The notes below the pieces were generated by a model that saw only the letters and a list, made by a program, of their open reading frames with translations, did no database searches and had not been told where the DNA came from. 64,000 nt of DNA, taken from NCBI GenBank assembly GCA_910587105.1, contig CAJUMB010000002.1, forward strand, positions 62,001 to 126,000. The letters are read 5' to 3'. How positions within the stretch are numbered: the first letter of the stretch is position 1; every line of letters starts with the position of its first letter. The position numbers were made by a program, and so were the translations under genes. This document shows, piece after piece, positions 34,453-42,675 of this stretch. This DNA comes from an uncultured Lachnospiraceae bacterium. Its GTDB lineage: Bacteria > Bacillota > Clostridia > Lachnospirales > Lachnospiraceae.

Positions 34453-35511
34453 TTATAACTTATTCAAATGGTTTAACAGAACATTTGCAATGTTTGCACA
34501 GGAGGCCTGCTGGCAGACCGCGCCGATATTCTGTGCCACCATGGGCATACCGTATACCACACAGGAGTCTTTATCCTGCCCGATGGTGTAGGCGCCCCTT
34601 TTGCGCATTTCCAACAGACCGGCAGCTCCATCTTTACCCATTCCGGTGAGAATGATGCCGATGCCGTTCTTTCCCAGGGAACTGGCCATGGACTGGAACA
34701 GCACATCTACAGAGGGTCTATGTCCGCTGACCTTTGGGCCTGAAGTGCAGCTCACCGTGTAGGAAACACCCACTCTCACTACACGCATTTGCAGGTTTCC
34801 AGGCGCAACCAGAATGCGGCCTTTTTGAATTTTATCCCCATTTTCCGCTTCTTTTGCTTCCATTTTGCAGATACGGTTCAGCCGCTCTGCATACATTTTG
34901 GTAAAACCTTCAGGCATGTGCTGTGTCACAACGATTCCCGGTGTATTGGCCGGCAGATTCCGGACTACCTCCAGAGTTGCTTCTGTGCCTCCGGTGGAAG
35001 CACCGATGGCAATCACAGTGTTATTCTGAGACAGTGCAGACATGTTACAGGTCAGTGATGCGCTGCCTTTCGGCATAGTGGGGAGTGCGGAAGCAGTTCC
35101 GGGCACCCGGACTTTGGCCCTGGAGGCAATGCTGATTTTACCGGCCAGACCGTTGATAAAACTGGCTACGTTATTGTTTTGGGTCATATCCGGTTTGCGG
35201 ACAAAGTCCACTGCTCCTGCCTGCAGAGCATCAAAAACGCTCAGATTCAGGGAGGATACCAGTATAATGGGAACCGGGTATTTAGGCAGTACCCGCTTTA
35301 CAAAATCAATGCCGCTCATACGCGGCATTTCCACATCGCATGTGACCACATCTGGTCTTAACTGTGCAATTTTATTCTGTGCGTCAAAGGCATCTACTGC
35401 GTAACCAGCAATCTGAATCAGGGGTTTCTGGGATAAATTATCAATCAGCAGTTTGCGGAACAGCATGGAATCGTCCACAACAAGCACTCGTATTTTTTTG
35501 CCTGAGAGCAT
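34453..35511 (-). CDS. cheB: Chemotaxis protein-glutamate methylesterase CheB
   Basis: A 352-residue protein with a receiver domain (D59 in VVTCDVEMPRMSG) and a C-terminal methylesterase/deamidase domain carrying the serine motif IGASTGGTEA, the TQHMPEGFT histidine and the LTGMGKDGAAGL aspartate. CheB removes methyl groups from chemoreceptors after phosphorylation by CheA. The linker (about 135-160) is Ala/Ser/Pro-rich. It is the last chemotaxis gene of the cluster and is 18 bases after cheR. Confidence 0.97.
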   Translation of the reverse strand: MLSGKKIRVLVVDDSMLFRKLLIDNLSQKPLIQIAGYAVDAFDAQNKIAQLRPDVVTCDVEMPRMSGIDFVKRVLPKYPVPIILVSSLNLSVFDALQAGAVDFVRKPDMTQNNNVASFINGLAGKISIASRAKVRVPGTASALPTMPKGSASLTCNMSALSQNNTVIAIGASTGGTEATLEVVRNLPANTPGIVVTQHMPEGFTKMYAERLNRICKMEAKEAENGDKIQKGRILVAPGNLQMRVVRVGVSYTVSCTSGPKVSGHRPSVDVLFQSMASSLGKNGIGIILTGMGKDGAAGLLEMRKRGAYTIGQDKDSCVVYGMPMVAQNIGAVCQQASCANIANVLLNHLNKL

Positions 35512-35529
35512 TTGCTCACCGCCTTTCCG

Positions 35530-36360
35530 TTATTTGCTGTCTTCGCTTTTGCGATAGGTAGCAGGCATGATGTAATCATAAGGTGTGCGTTCCTTATTCA
35601 GGTTTTCAGAATGGCCAATCAGCAAATAAGCTCCCGGATTGGATGCCTGGTAGAAACGTTTTACCAGGGCTTCTTTTGTGTCCTGGTCGAAATATATCAT
35701 TACATTTCTGCAGAATATTACATCAAATTTCAGTTTAAAATGTATCGGACTCATCAGATTGAAGGTGCGGTAAATCACATTGGAACGCAGAGGTTTGGAG
35801 ACTTCATAGGTTCCGGGTGATCCCTTAACTGGAATGAAATATTTGCGTTTCCAGTCCGGCGGCAGTTCCCGCAGGGATTCTTCTTCATACAGACCGTTTT
35901 TGGCCTTTGACAGGACCTGATGAGAAATATCAGTAGCCAGAATCCGAGTGTCCCAGGCATTGGCCTGGGCACCCAGGAATTCCCGGATTAACATGGTGAT
36001 AGTGTATGGTTCCTCGCCAGAAGAGCAGCCAGCACTCCAGATACTCATAACCCGGTTTTTTTCTTTTGTTTTTACAATATAGGGCAGGATGGTATCTCTA
36101 AAATAGTCAAAGTGTGTCTTCTCCCTGTAAAAATATGTGTAATTAGTAGTCAGTTTATTCAGCATGATCTCATTGTCCTTGGCGTTTTTGCCAGAAACAA
36201 TGTGATCCACATATCCGGTAAAATCTGAGTAACCCATGTTTGTGATCGTATTGGACAGCCGTCCGGATATCAGCTGGCGCTTTTTGCTCAAGTCAATGCC
36301 GTAATTTGATTTTACATAGTTTACCAGGCGGTGAAAATCCTGGTCAGAAATATTTAACAT
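35530..36360 (-). CDS. cheR: Chemotaxis protein methyltransferase CheR
   Basis: A 276-residue SAM-dependent methyltransferase. The N-terminal helical domain (about 1-80) precedes the SAM-binding fold with IWSAGCSSGEEPYTITM, ILATDISHQVLSKAKNG and FDVIFCRNVMIYFD. It methylates chemoreceptor glutamates, opposing CheB. It lies nine bases after cheW. Length and motifs are standard. Confidence 0.97.
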   Translation of the reverse strand: MLNISDQDFHRLVNYVKSNYGIDLSKKRQLISGRLSNTITNMGYSDFTGYVDHIVSGKNAKDNEIMLNKLTTNYTYFYREKTHFDYFRDTILPYIVKTKEKNRVMSIWSAGCSSGEEPYTITMLIREFLGAQANAWDTRILATDISHQVLSKAKNGLYEEESLRELPPDWKRKYFIPVKGSPGTYEVSKPLRSNVIYRTFNLMSPIHFKLKFDVIFCRNVMIYFDQDTKEALVKRFYQASNPGAYLLIGHSENLNKERTPYDYIMPATYRKSEDSK

Positions 36361-36369
36361 GGTTTCCTC

Positions 36370-36858
36370 CTACATCATCATCTGTTCATTCACCAGCTGT
36401 TCGCAGTCCAGAAGCAATACCACGTTATTGGCATCCAGGGATATCATTCCATTCACCAGTTCCTGCTGTTTATTTACAGGCACAGGCGAAATCTTGCTCA
36501 GCTCGCTGTCTACCACCTGGGATACAGAGTCCACCAGGATTCCCAGGGAGATGGAGTCAATCTCCAGAACAATGATGCAGGTGCTGTCACCGTAATCGAT
36601 GGGCATTTTACCCAGCCGGGACCGGATATCCACGATAGGGATGATCTGCCCGCGCATATTGATGATTCCTTTGATATAATCCGGTACCATGGGCAGTGTG
36701 GTAATTGCATGATTCGTGAGGATCTCAATCACATATTTTGTGTTTACTGCAAACGTCAGCTCATCAGAATGGAATGTGAGAAAACGTTCTTTTTCTACTT
36801 CCACTTCTACCACTTCGTCCAGATCAGCATCTATGATATTTTTTGTTTCTTCAGCCAT
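36370..36858 (-). CDS. cheW: Chemotaxis coupling protein CheW
   Basis: About 162 residues. An acidic N-terminal stretch (about 1-25) precedes a CheW domain with ERFLTFHSDELTFAVNTKYV, PDYIKGIINMRGQIIPIVDI and LGILVDSVSQV. CheW bridges receptors and CheA. The start at 36858 is favoured by GGAGG seven bases upstream; an in-frame ATG 21 bases earlier would include the ribosome binding site. It begins 27 bases after the cheA stop. Confidence 0.96.
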   Translation of the reverse strand: MAEETKNIIDADLDEVVEVEVEKERFLTFHSDELTFAVNTKYVIEILTNHAITTLPMVPDYIKGIINMRGQIIPIVDIRSRLGKMPIDYGDSTCIIVLEIDSISLGILVDSVSQVVDSELSKISPVPVNKQQELVNGMISLDANNVVLLLDCEQLVNEQMMM

Positions 36859-36885
36859 TTCTAGTCCTCCAATTTCCATGTGTTT

Positions 36886-39006
36886 TTAATACTGGGCCAT
36901 CTCATAAAGCTTCAGGATATCCAGGATAATGCTGATATTTCCATCTCCCATAATGGTACATCCGCTGATACCAGAGTTTTTGATGTTAAAACTATTAAGA
37001 TAGGAAGGAAGAGGTTTCACCACCACCTGCTGTTCGCCCAGAAGCTCGTCGACGAATAGGCAGTAAGAGGTATCACTGGCTTCCACCCAGATTAAGATAC
37101 CGTCTTCGATACTGGTAATCTCTGTATCAATGTTATAAAGCTGATGCACACGGATGATCGGATAAAATTCATCCAGACATTTGACAATCTCGTTTCCTTC
37201 AGCGTCATACACCACATCTTCGTTGGAAACTTTGATGGACTGCCGGATATTGGCAATGGGTACTGTGAAGATGGAGTTACCCACGGCAATTTCCATTCCG
37301 TCTACAATGGCCATGGTCAGAGGTATTTTCAAAGTTGTGCAGCTTCCCTGTCCCAGTTCGCTGGAAATGGTTACAGTGCCGCCCACAGATTCTACGTTTC
37401 GTTTTACCACGTCCATTCCCACACCACGTCCGGAATATTCGGTTACTTCTTCGTTGGTGGAGAAGCCTGGCAGCAGCAAAAGGGAAAGGATTTCTTTCTT
37501 GGTATACTCGCTTTCCGGTTTGGTCAGCAGTCCGTTGTTGGCAGCTTTGGCCAGAATGGACTGGGGATTCATGCCCCGGCCGTCGTCCTCCACTTTGATG
37601 ATGACTTCGCTGCCGGTATGGGTGGCGGAGAGGATAATCTCGGCCTGGGGATCCTTGCCGGCTGCAATCCGCTCCTCTGCAGAATCTTCCACGCCATGGT
37701 CCATGGAGTTTCGGACAATGTGCATGATCGGGTCGCCGATGTTATCTACAATGGACTTGTCCACTTCAGTATCTTCTCCGATAATGGTCAGTCTCACGTC
37801 TTTGTTTAATTTTTGTTTCATATCCCGCACAATCCGGTTCATTTTCTGGAACACGCCGGATACGGGAACCATGCGCAGAGACATGGCAATGTCCTGAAGA
37901 TCCTTGGTGAGCTTACGCAGCTGACGGGTGGACTTCATAAAATTATCCAGCTTCAGTCCCTGGATATCGGGGGAGGATGTCACCATGGATTCGGTGATGA
38001 CGATCTCTCCTACAATGGCCACCAGTGCATCCAGTTTGGAAAGATTGACACTGATCAGGCTCTGTTTTACCGGGCCGCTGTGGGCTCTTGCCGCATTGGC
38101 AGCCGGTTTGGCCGGAGCTGATTCATGTGTACTGTCAGATGAAGCTGATGAAACTTCGGCAGTCTGCACAGGCGTTTCCGGCTGCTGTGCCTGAGGTTCA
38201 GCAACAGCTTCTTCTTTTTTCAGACGGGCATTTTCAATGACCTCGTAGGATTGGATATGGCTGGCATCTGTGATGACATGGATCATCTTTTCAATGTGGT
38301 CTTCCTGATCCACAGCAAGGAAGAAACCGTGGTCAATGATATCCTGGCACGTGTCGCTGTTGGTTTCTATGTCCGCAGGGTAAAAGCGGAAGTCAATATT
38401 CAGATCCTGCATGGATGTAATCAGCATAAATGCCCGCAGATTTTCCATGCCGCAGCCTTCTTCAAACAGTAATTTGATAAAAAAGGGCGCGTCATCATCC
38501 GGGCAGTGTGCCAGCTCCATGTTCAGTTCCGCCACAGACGGAGTATCCGGTGTGGACGCTGTCTCCGGCTGGCTGGCCGGGGCAGAATCCTCGGCATCGC
38601 TGATTTTATTCAGGAAACTATTAATTTCACCAACAATGTTGTCGACATTTTCAAGGAGTGGTTCATTATTTTCCACTTTCTCAATTTCAGACCGAAGCAT
38701 ATCCGTGGATTTGAACATAAGGTTGAATAAACTTTTCTTCAGTTCCGGGGCAATGGCATCCATGCCATTTTCGCGAATATAGAAGAACAGGTCTTCAATG
38801 TGATGGGCGATCTGGTTCAAAGACCCGAATTCCATCATTGCCGAGGAACCTTTGATGGTGTGCATGATACGGAAAATTTCATTTACGTCATCCGTGCTGA
38901 ATTCCTCGACTTTTTCTGCTTCTATAAGCAGTTCATCAAGTTGTTCCATAAGAGAATTTGTCTCGAATAGATACATATCAAGCATGCTATCTGTACCGTT
39001 ATCCAT
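36886..39006 (-). CDS. cheA: Chemotaxis histidine kinase CheA
   Basis: About 706 residues in the full P1-P5 plan. P1 (Hpt) has H49 in MHTIKGSSAMM; a P2-like CheY-binding region spans about 165-255; an Ala/Pro/Glu/Gln-rich linker follows; then P3 dimerisation (SVNLSKLDALVAIVGEIVI), P4 ATPase (RNSMDHGVE, DDGRGM, GRGVGMDVV) and the CheW-like P5. The ATG at 39006 is chosen over GTG 39018 because AAGGCGG overlaps the latter. It heads a minus-strand operon cheA-cheW-cheR-cheB. No cheY, cheC or cheD is found here. Confidence 0.97.
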   Translation of the reverse strand: MDNGTDSMLDMYLFETNSLMEQLDELLIEAEKVEEFSTDDVNEIFRIMHTIKGSSAMMEFGSLNQIAHHIEDLFFYIRENGMDAIAPELKKSLFNLMFKSTDMLRSEIEKVENNEPLLENVDNIVGEINSFLNKISDAEDSAPASQPETASTPDTPSVAELNMELAHCPDDDAPFFIKLLFEEGCGMENLRAFMLITSMQDLNIDFRFYPADIETNSDTCQDIIDHGFFLAVDQEDHIEKMIHVITDASHIQSYEVIENARLKKEEAVAEPQAQQPETPVQTAEVSSASSDSTHESAPAKPAANAARAHSGPVKQSLISVNLSKLDALVAIVGEIVITESMVTSSPDIQGLKLDNFMKSTRQLRKLTKDLQDIAMSLRMVPVSGVFQKMNRIVRDMKQKLNKDVRLTIIGEDTEVDKSIVDNIGDPIMHIVRNSMDHGVEDSAEERIAAGKDPQAEIILSATHTGSEVIIKVEDDGRGMNPQSILAKAANNGLLTKPESEYTKKEILSLLLLPGFSTNEEVTEYSGRGVGMDVVKRNVESVGGTVTISSELGQGSCTTLKIPLTMAIVDGMEIAVGNSIFTVPIANIRQSIKVSNEDVVYDAEGNEIVKCLDEFYPIIRVHQLYNIDTEITSIEDGILIWVEASDTSYCLFVDELLGEQQVVVKPLPSYLNSFNIKNSGISGCTIMGDGNISIILDILKLYEMAQY

Positions 39007-39055
39007 AATTTCTAACACCGCCTTGTAATTTTTTAAAATTTAGTATATAGTACGT

Positions 39056-39082
39056 ATATCGACACAGTGAATGAAAAAATTA
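39056..39082 (-). promoter_or_regulatory. Candidate sigma-28 promoter for cheA
   Basis: On the minus strand TAAT, a 15-base spacer and GTCGATAT (seven of eight matches to GCCGATAT) lie about 50 bases upstream of cheA. Confidence 0.55.
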
Positions 39083-39100
39083 ATATAGCAGGTGGAAAAA

Positions 39101-40519
39101 ATGCCGAATATTTTGAGAGTGACCACGCCTCCCACGGGCCTGGAAAATAATAATGTAAAAAACAATCCTTTGACAACAAATGAAAAACAGATACAGAATC
39201 CGGTAGACCCGGGAAAGGTAGTCCGGCCCGACGGCCGCGGTGACGCGGGGGACTCCCAGCAGACAAAACTGGGAATGAATACACAGTCGAATTTCGGGAA
39301 TTTTATTCAGCAGATCAACGATGCACCTCAGCTGACACAGTTGTTTTCCACCTTGTTTCTGCAGGGCATGGGAAACATGGTGGAGTCCGGCATCGGTCCG
39401 GAATTTGCCGAGGAAATTGCAAAATTCATGGAAATGATGAAAATGTCCGACAGCCAGCTGGTGGATTTCCTGAAAAACCAGGCCCACGGGGCTGTCCGCT
39501 ATACAGGGACTTTTTATAATATGCTCCGGCAGGTTATGAATGAGACTCAGTCGGTGGAGCTGAAAGCAGGCGTTCTGGACCTGTTAAAGCAGATCAATGA
39601 TATGTCGTCTGGTTCCCATCTGTTAGAAAATATAAAAGGCAATTTGGACCTGATCACTCAGTATATGATGCGTTCAGAACGGGAGCCTCTGCGCCAGCTG
39701 ATGGAACGGCTGGATATGACGGCCCTTGCGGGAGATACGAAAAGCAACGGGATGCTGCTGAAGAATGAGATCATCCCCATGCTGGGACAGTACGTGGCAA
39801 AGACCCGGGATTTTGGCACCATACGGGATCTGATCGGGGTGTTGACTTTCAATGTGTCCCGGTATGAGAACGGCAATCTGGATAAAGTGATTGACAGCTT
39901 TGCAAAACTGCTGAATTTTCAGGGATTCCGGTCAAAATTCCAGGCGGTTTCCCCGGATATGCTTCCCCAGATTCTGCGCCATACAGAATATGCCAAAGCA
40001 ACCAGAGAGAATACATGGGCGGATAAGTTCCTGAAAATGGTACAGTTCGGCATTCAGGGGGAGGCAGGACTGGAAAATAAACAGGTGTTCCAGAATCTGA
40101 TGAATGCAGTGCTTTTAAATGAGAGCGTGTATATGCCGGTACTGCATTTGATGCTTCCCGTGGAGCTCAATGGGCAGACCATGTTTTCGGAAATGTGGAT
40201 CGACCCGGATGATGACAGCGGAGCTGCAGACGGCGAAGGGCGCAAAGCGAAATTACTGATCAAATTTGACATCAAAGACGTGGGATTTTTCGATATGATT
40301 CTGCTGTACGGACAGGATAAGATGGATATGTATCTGTCATACCCGGAAGAACTTGCGGATAAAGAGGGGGAGATTAAGAATTCACTGGAGGTGATTATGG
40401 CGGATAACGGGATTTCTTTCCGCTCACTGGTTCTGGAGAAAGCAGCAGAGCCCATATCCATCTCTCAGGCATTCCCCAAAATATTTGAAAGGAAGAATGC
40501 AGTAAATGTCACGATTTAA
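39101..40519 (+). CDS. Flagellum-associated FliK/YlqG-like protein
   Basis: A 472-residue soluble protein of uncertain function. The N-terminal 60 residues are Asn/Pro/Gly-rich and likely disordered. A long helical middle follows (about 70-340), and the C-terminal part contains LPVELNGQTMFSEMWIDPDDD and a strand pattern resembling the C-terminal domain of hook-length/YlqG proteins. The call leans on the downstream overlapping gene for a FlhB C-terminal-like protein, an arrangement like B. subtilis ylqG-ylqH, and on the divergent chemotaxis operon. The ATG at 39101 follows AGGTGG by six bases; a GTG three codons earlier is less likely. Confidence 0.65.
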   Translation: MPNILRVTTPPTGLENNNVKNNPLTTNEKQIQNPVDPGKVVRPDGRGDAGDSQQTKLGMNTQSNFGNFIQQINDAPQLTQLFSTLFLQGMGNMVESGIGPEFAEEIAKFMEMMKMSDSQLVDFLKNQAHGAVRYTGTFYNMLRQVMNETQSVELKAGVLDLLKQINDMSSGSHLLENIKGNLDLITQYMMRSEREPLRQLMERLDMTALAGDTKSNGMLLKNEIIPMLGQYVAKTRDFGTIRDLIGVLTFNVSRYENGNLDKVIDSFAKLLNFQGFRSKFQAVSPDMLPQILRHTEYAKATRENTWADKFLKMVQFGIQGEAGLENKQVFQNLMNAVLLNESVYMPVLHLMLPVELNGQTMFSEMWIDPDDDSGAADGEGRKAKLLIKFDIKDVGFFDMILLYGQDKMDMYLSYPEELADKEGEIKNSLEVIMADNGISFRSLVLEKAAEPISISQAFPKIFERKNAVNVTI

Positions 40520-40922
40520 TGATTTGCTCAATAAAAAAGCAGTTGCACTGAAATATGACGAACGGCAGTCTGCAGCTCCCATAGTGGTTGCCTCCGGTAT
40601 GGGGTATGTGGCCGAGAAAATGGTAGAGGTTGCCAATGAGAGCGGTGTTCCTGTATATGAAGACAATTCGCTGGCCACAGTTTTGTCCCAGCTGAATCTG
40701 GGGACAGAGATTCCTGAAGAACTCTATAAGGCTGTGGTGGATATCTATGCCTATTTTCTGCGGTTTGCGCCGGGGAGTGTGGAGCAGACGCAGGAACAGA
40801 CAGAGGACGTGGAGGACGAAACCGGGGCTGTCCAGGATGTGCAGTCTGAGGCAGATGTGCAGACAGAGGAGATTTCCACCGAGGCGGTACAGGCAGCTTC
40901 CGGTACAGGAGAAAGTGTGTAG
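40506..40922 (+). CDS. FlhB C-terminal-domain-like protein (YlqH/FhlB type)
   Basis: A 138-residue protein. Residues 1-90 match the cytoplasmic C-terminal domain of FlhB/YscU: KKAVALKYDERQSAAPIVVA, then GYVAEKMVEVANESGVPVYED, and LGTEIPEELYKAVVDIYAYF. The autocleavage motif NPTH of full-length FlhB is absent, as in stand-alone FhlB proteins. The last 45 residues are an acidic Glu/Gln/Val-rich tail. Stand-alone copies can substitute for the FlhB C-terminal domain in substrate-specificity switching in other bacteria. It overlaps the preceding gene by 14 bases. Confidence 0.85.
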   Translation: MSRFNDLLNKKAVALKYDERQSAAPIVVASGMGYVAEKMVEVANESGVPVYEDNSLATVLSQLNLGTEIPEELYKAVVDIYAYFLRFAPGSVEQTQEQTEDVEDETGAVQDVQSEADVQTEEISTEAVQAASGTGESV

Positions 40923-41024
40923 AATTGCTGCCGGGTATGCGGCGTGTGGCTGGGAAAATGATGGTATGGGGCGGGTGAAATACATAGGATTGGTGCGCAT
41001 TTTCGTAAAAAGCGGGGTGGGATT

Positions 41025-42614
41025 TTGGGGAAAATTTTTAATACCAGCGGGGACTGCAGGCCAACGCTTCACTATATGGTCAATATTGAAAACAGACTGG
41101 CAGAGATAAAGGAAATGGTGGACCGGGGGGATTATTTCACTATCAATCGTGCCCGGCAGTATGGAAAAACCACTACATTAAAGGCTTTAGGGTGGTATCT
41201 TCGGGAAGATTATGTGGTGGTAAGCCTGGATTTTCAGAGGCTGAGCCATCAGGACTTTGAGACGGAGAACTGTTTTGTGAAGGCGCTGGCGAGAGAAATC
41301 AAAAGAAAGCCCCTGTTAAAAAATGAACTGCCTCATGAGACCGCAGGTGTTCTAGGAACATTTGCATGTGGGAAGATGCAGGGGATGGGGCTGGCAGAGT
41401 TATTCGAATGTTTCAGTGAATGGTGCCAGGAATCGGCAAAGCCGGTTGTTTTTATGATCGATGAGGCTGATAGTGCCACAAATAATCAGGTGTTTTTGGA
41501 TTTTCTTGCACAAATTAGAGGCGCTTACCTTGAACGGGATGAAATACCGGCTTTTCAGTCTGTCATACTGGCAGGTGTGTGTGATGTGAAAAATCTGAAG
41601 CGGAAGCTTCGGCCAAACGACAGCCAAAGAGGGAACAGCCCCTGGAATATTGCGGCGGATTTTCTGGTGGATATGAGTTTTTCAGCGGCGGACATTGCCG
41701 GAATGCTGGGGGAATATGAGGCGGATTTTTGTACGGGAATGGATGTGGAAGAAATGGCTGGCCTGATTTATGAGTATACGTCAGGCTATCCTTTTTTAGT
41801 ATCACGAATCTGCAAATTAATGGATGAACGTGTGGCGGGGCAGGAGGATTACCCGGATAAAAGCCGTGCATGGACGAGAGAAGGATTACTGGAGGCAGTG
41901 AAAATACTGCTGGAGGAACGGAACACCCTGTTTGAGTCGCTGATTCATAAATTGGAGGATTACCCGGAACTAGGAACCGTTCTGTATCAGATTTTGTTTA
42001 CCGGGAAAACAGTCCCCTATAGTCCGCTGAACAAATCCATAGAGACAGCAGAAATGTTTGGGTTTATCAGAAACGTCGGAAAAAATGTAGTGATAGCCAG
42101 CCGGGTCTTTGAGATGGTGCTTTATGACTACTTTTTGTCAAAGGAATTGCTGGCGAATCAGGCATATGACGCGGGACTGGTGGAGAAAAACCGGTTTATC
42201 ACCGGCGGGCACTTAAACATGCGTCTGGTTCTGGAACGGTTTGTGGTTCATTTCAACGACTTGTACAAAGACCAGGACGGGCATTTTCTGGAGGAGGCAG
42301 GACGGCGGTATTTTCTTTTGTATCTGAAACCGATTATAAACGGAACGGGAAATTATTATATAGAGGCCGAGACGAGAAACCGGGAACGGACGGATGTGGT
42401 GGTGGATTATCGAGGAGAACAGTTTGTGATAGAAATGAAGATATGGAGGGGAAACGCCTATCATACGAGAGGGGAAAAACAGCTGACAGATTATCTGGAC
42501 TATTACCATCTGAAGAAAGGGTATATGGTGAGTTTTTGCTTTCATCAGAAAAAAGAGCCGAAAGTGGAGGAGATTCTTTTGGGGGATAAAGTTCTTGTGG
42601 AGGCAGTGGTGTGA
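41025..42614 (+). CDS. AAA ATPase / PD-(D/E)XK nuclease-like protein, first of tandem
   Basis: A 529-residue protein starting at TTG 41025 behind GGGGTGG. The N-terminal AAA-like domain has a Walker A variant (RARQYGKTTT, K48) and Walker B (VVFMIDEAD). The C-terminal region has the PD-(D/E)XK core TDVVVDYRGEQFVIEMKIWRG, with Asp and ExK. The overall plan matches the AAA-ATPase-like/DUF1703 group common in Clostridia and Bacteroidota, whose function is unknown, though a nucleic-acid or defence role has been suspected. The arginine-finger region LRPNDSQRGNSPWNI is kept. It is 102 bases after the flagellar pair and 61 bases before its tandem partner. Confidence 0.82.
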   Translation: MGKIFNTSGDCRPTLHYMVNIENRLAEIKEMVDRGDYFTINRARQYGKTTTLKALGWYLREDYVVVSLDFQRLSHQDFETENCFVKALAREIKRKPLLKNELPHETAGVLGTFACGKMQGMGLAELFECFSEWCQESAKPVVFMIDEADSATNNQVFLDFLAQIRGAYLERDEIPAFQSVILAGVCDVKNLKRKLRPNDSQRGNSPWNIAADFLVDMSFSAADIAGMLGEYEADFCTGMDVEEMAGLIYEYTSGYPFLVSRICKLMDERVAGQEDYPDKSRAWTREGLLEAVKILLEERNTLFESLIHKLEDYPELGTVLYQILFTGKTVPYSPLNKSIETAEMFGFIRNVGKNVVIASRVFEMVLYDYFLSKELLANQAYDAGLVEKNRFITGGHLNMRLVLERFVVHFNDLYKDQDGHFLEEAGRRYFLLYLKPIINGTGNYYIEAETRNRERTDVVVDYRGEQFVIEMKIWRGNAYHTRGEKQLTDYLDYYHLKKGYMVSFCFHQKKEPKVEEILLGDKVLVEAVV

Positions 42615-42675
42615 AGCGGCTGAAAATCAGACACATAGAGGCTCTGAGGGTACACTGATTTTAGGAAGGAGGAAC

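Noticed and set aside
37144..37897. Two overlapping plus-strand frames of about 220-240 residues
   Set aside because: They are opposite the highly conserved P4-P5 part of cheA.
40506..40922. Full-length FlhB
   Set aside because: The protein has no membrane helices and no NPTH motif; only the C-terminal domain is represented.
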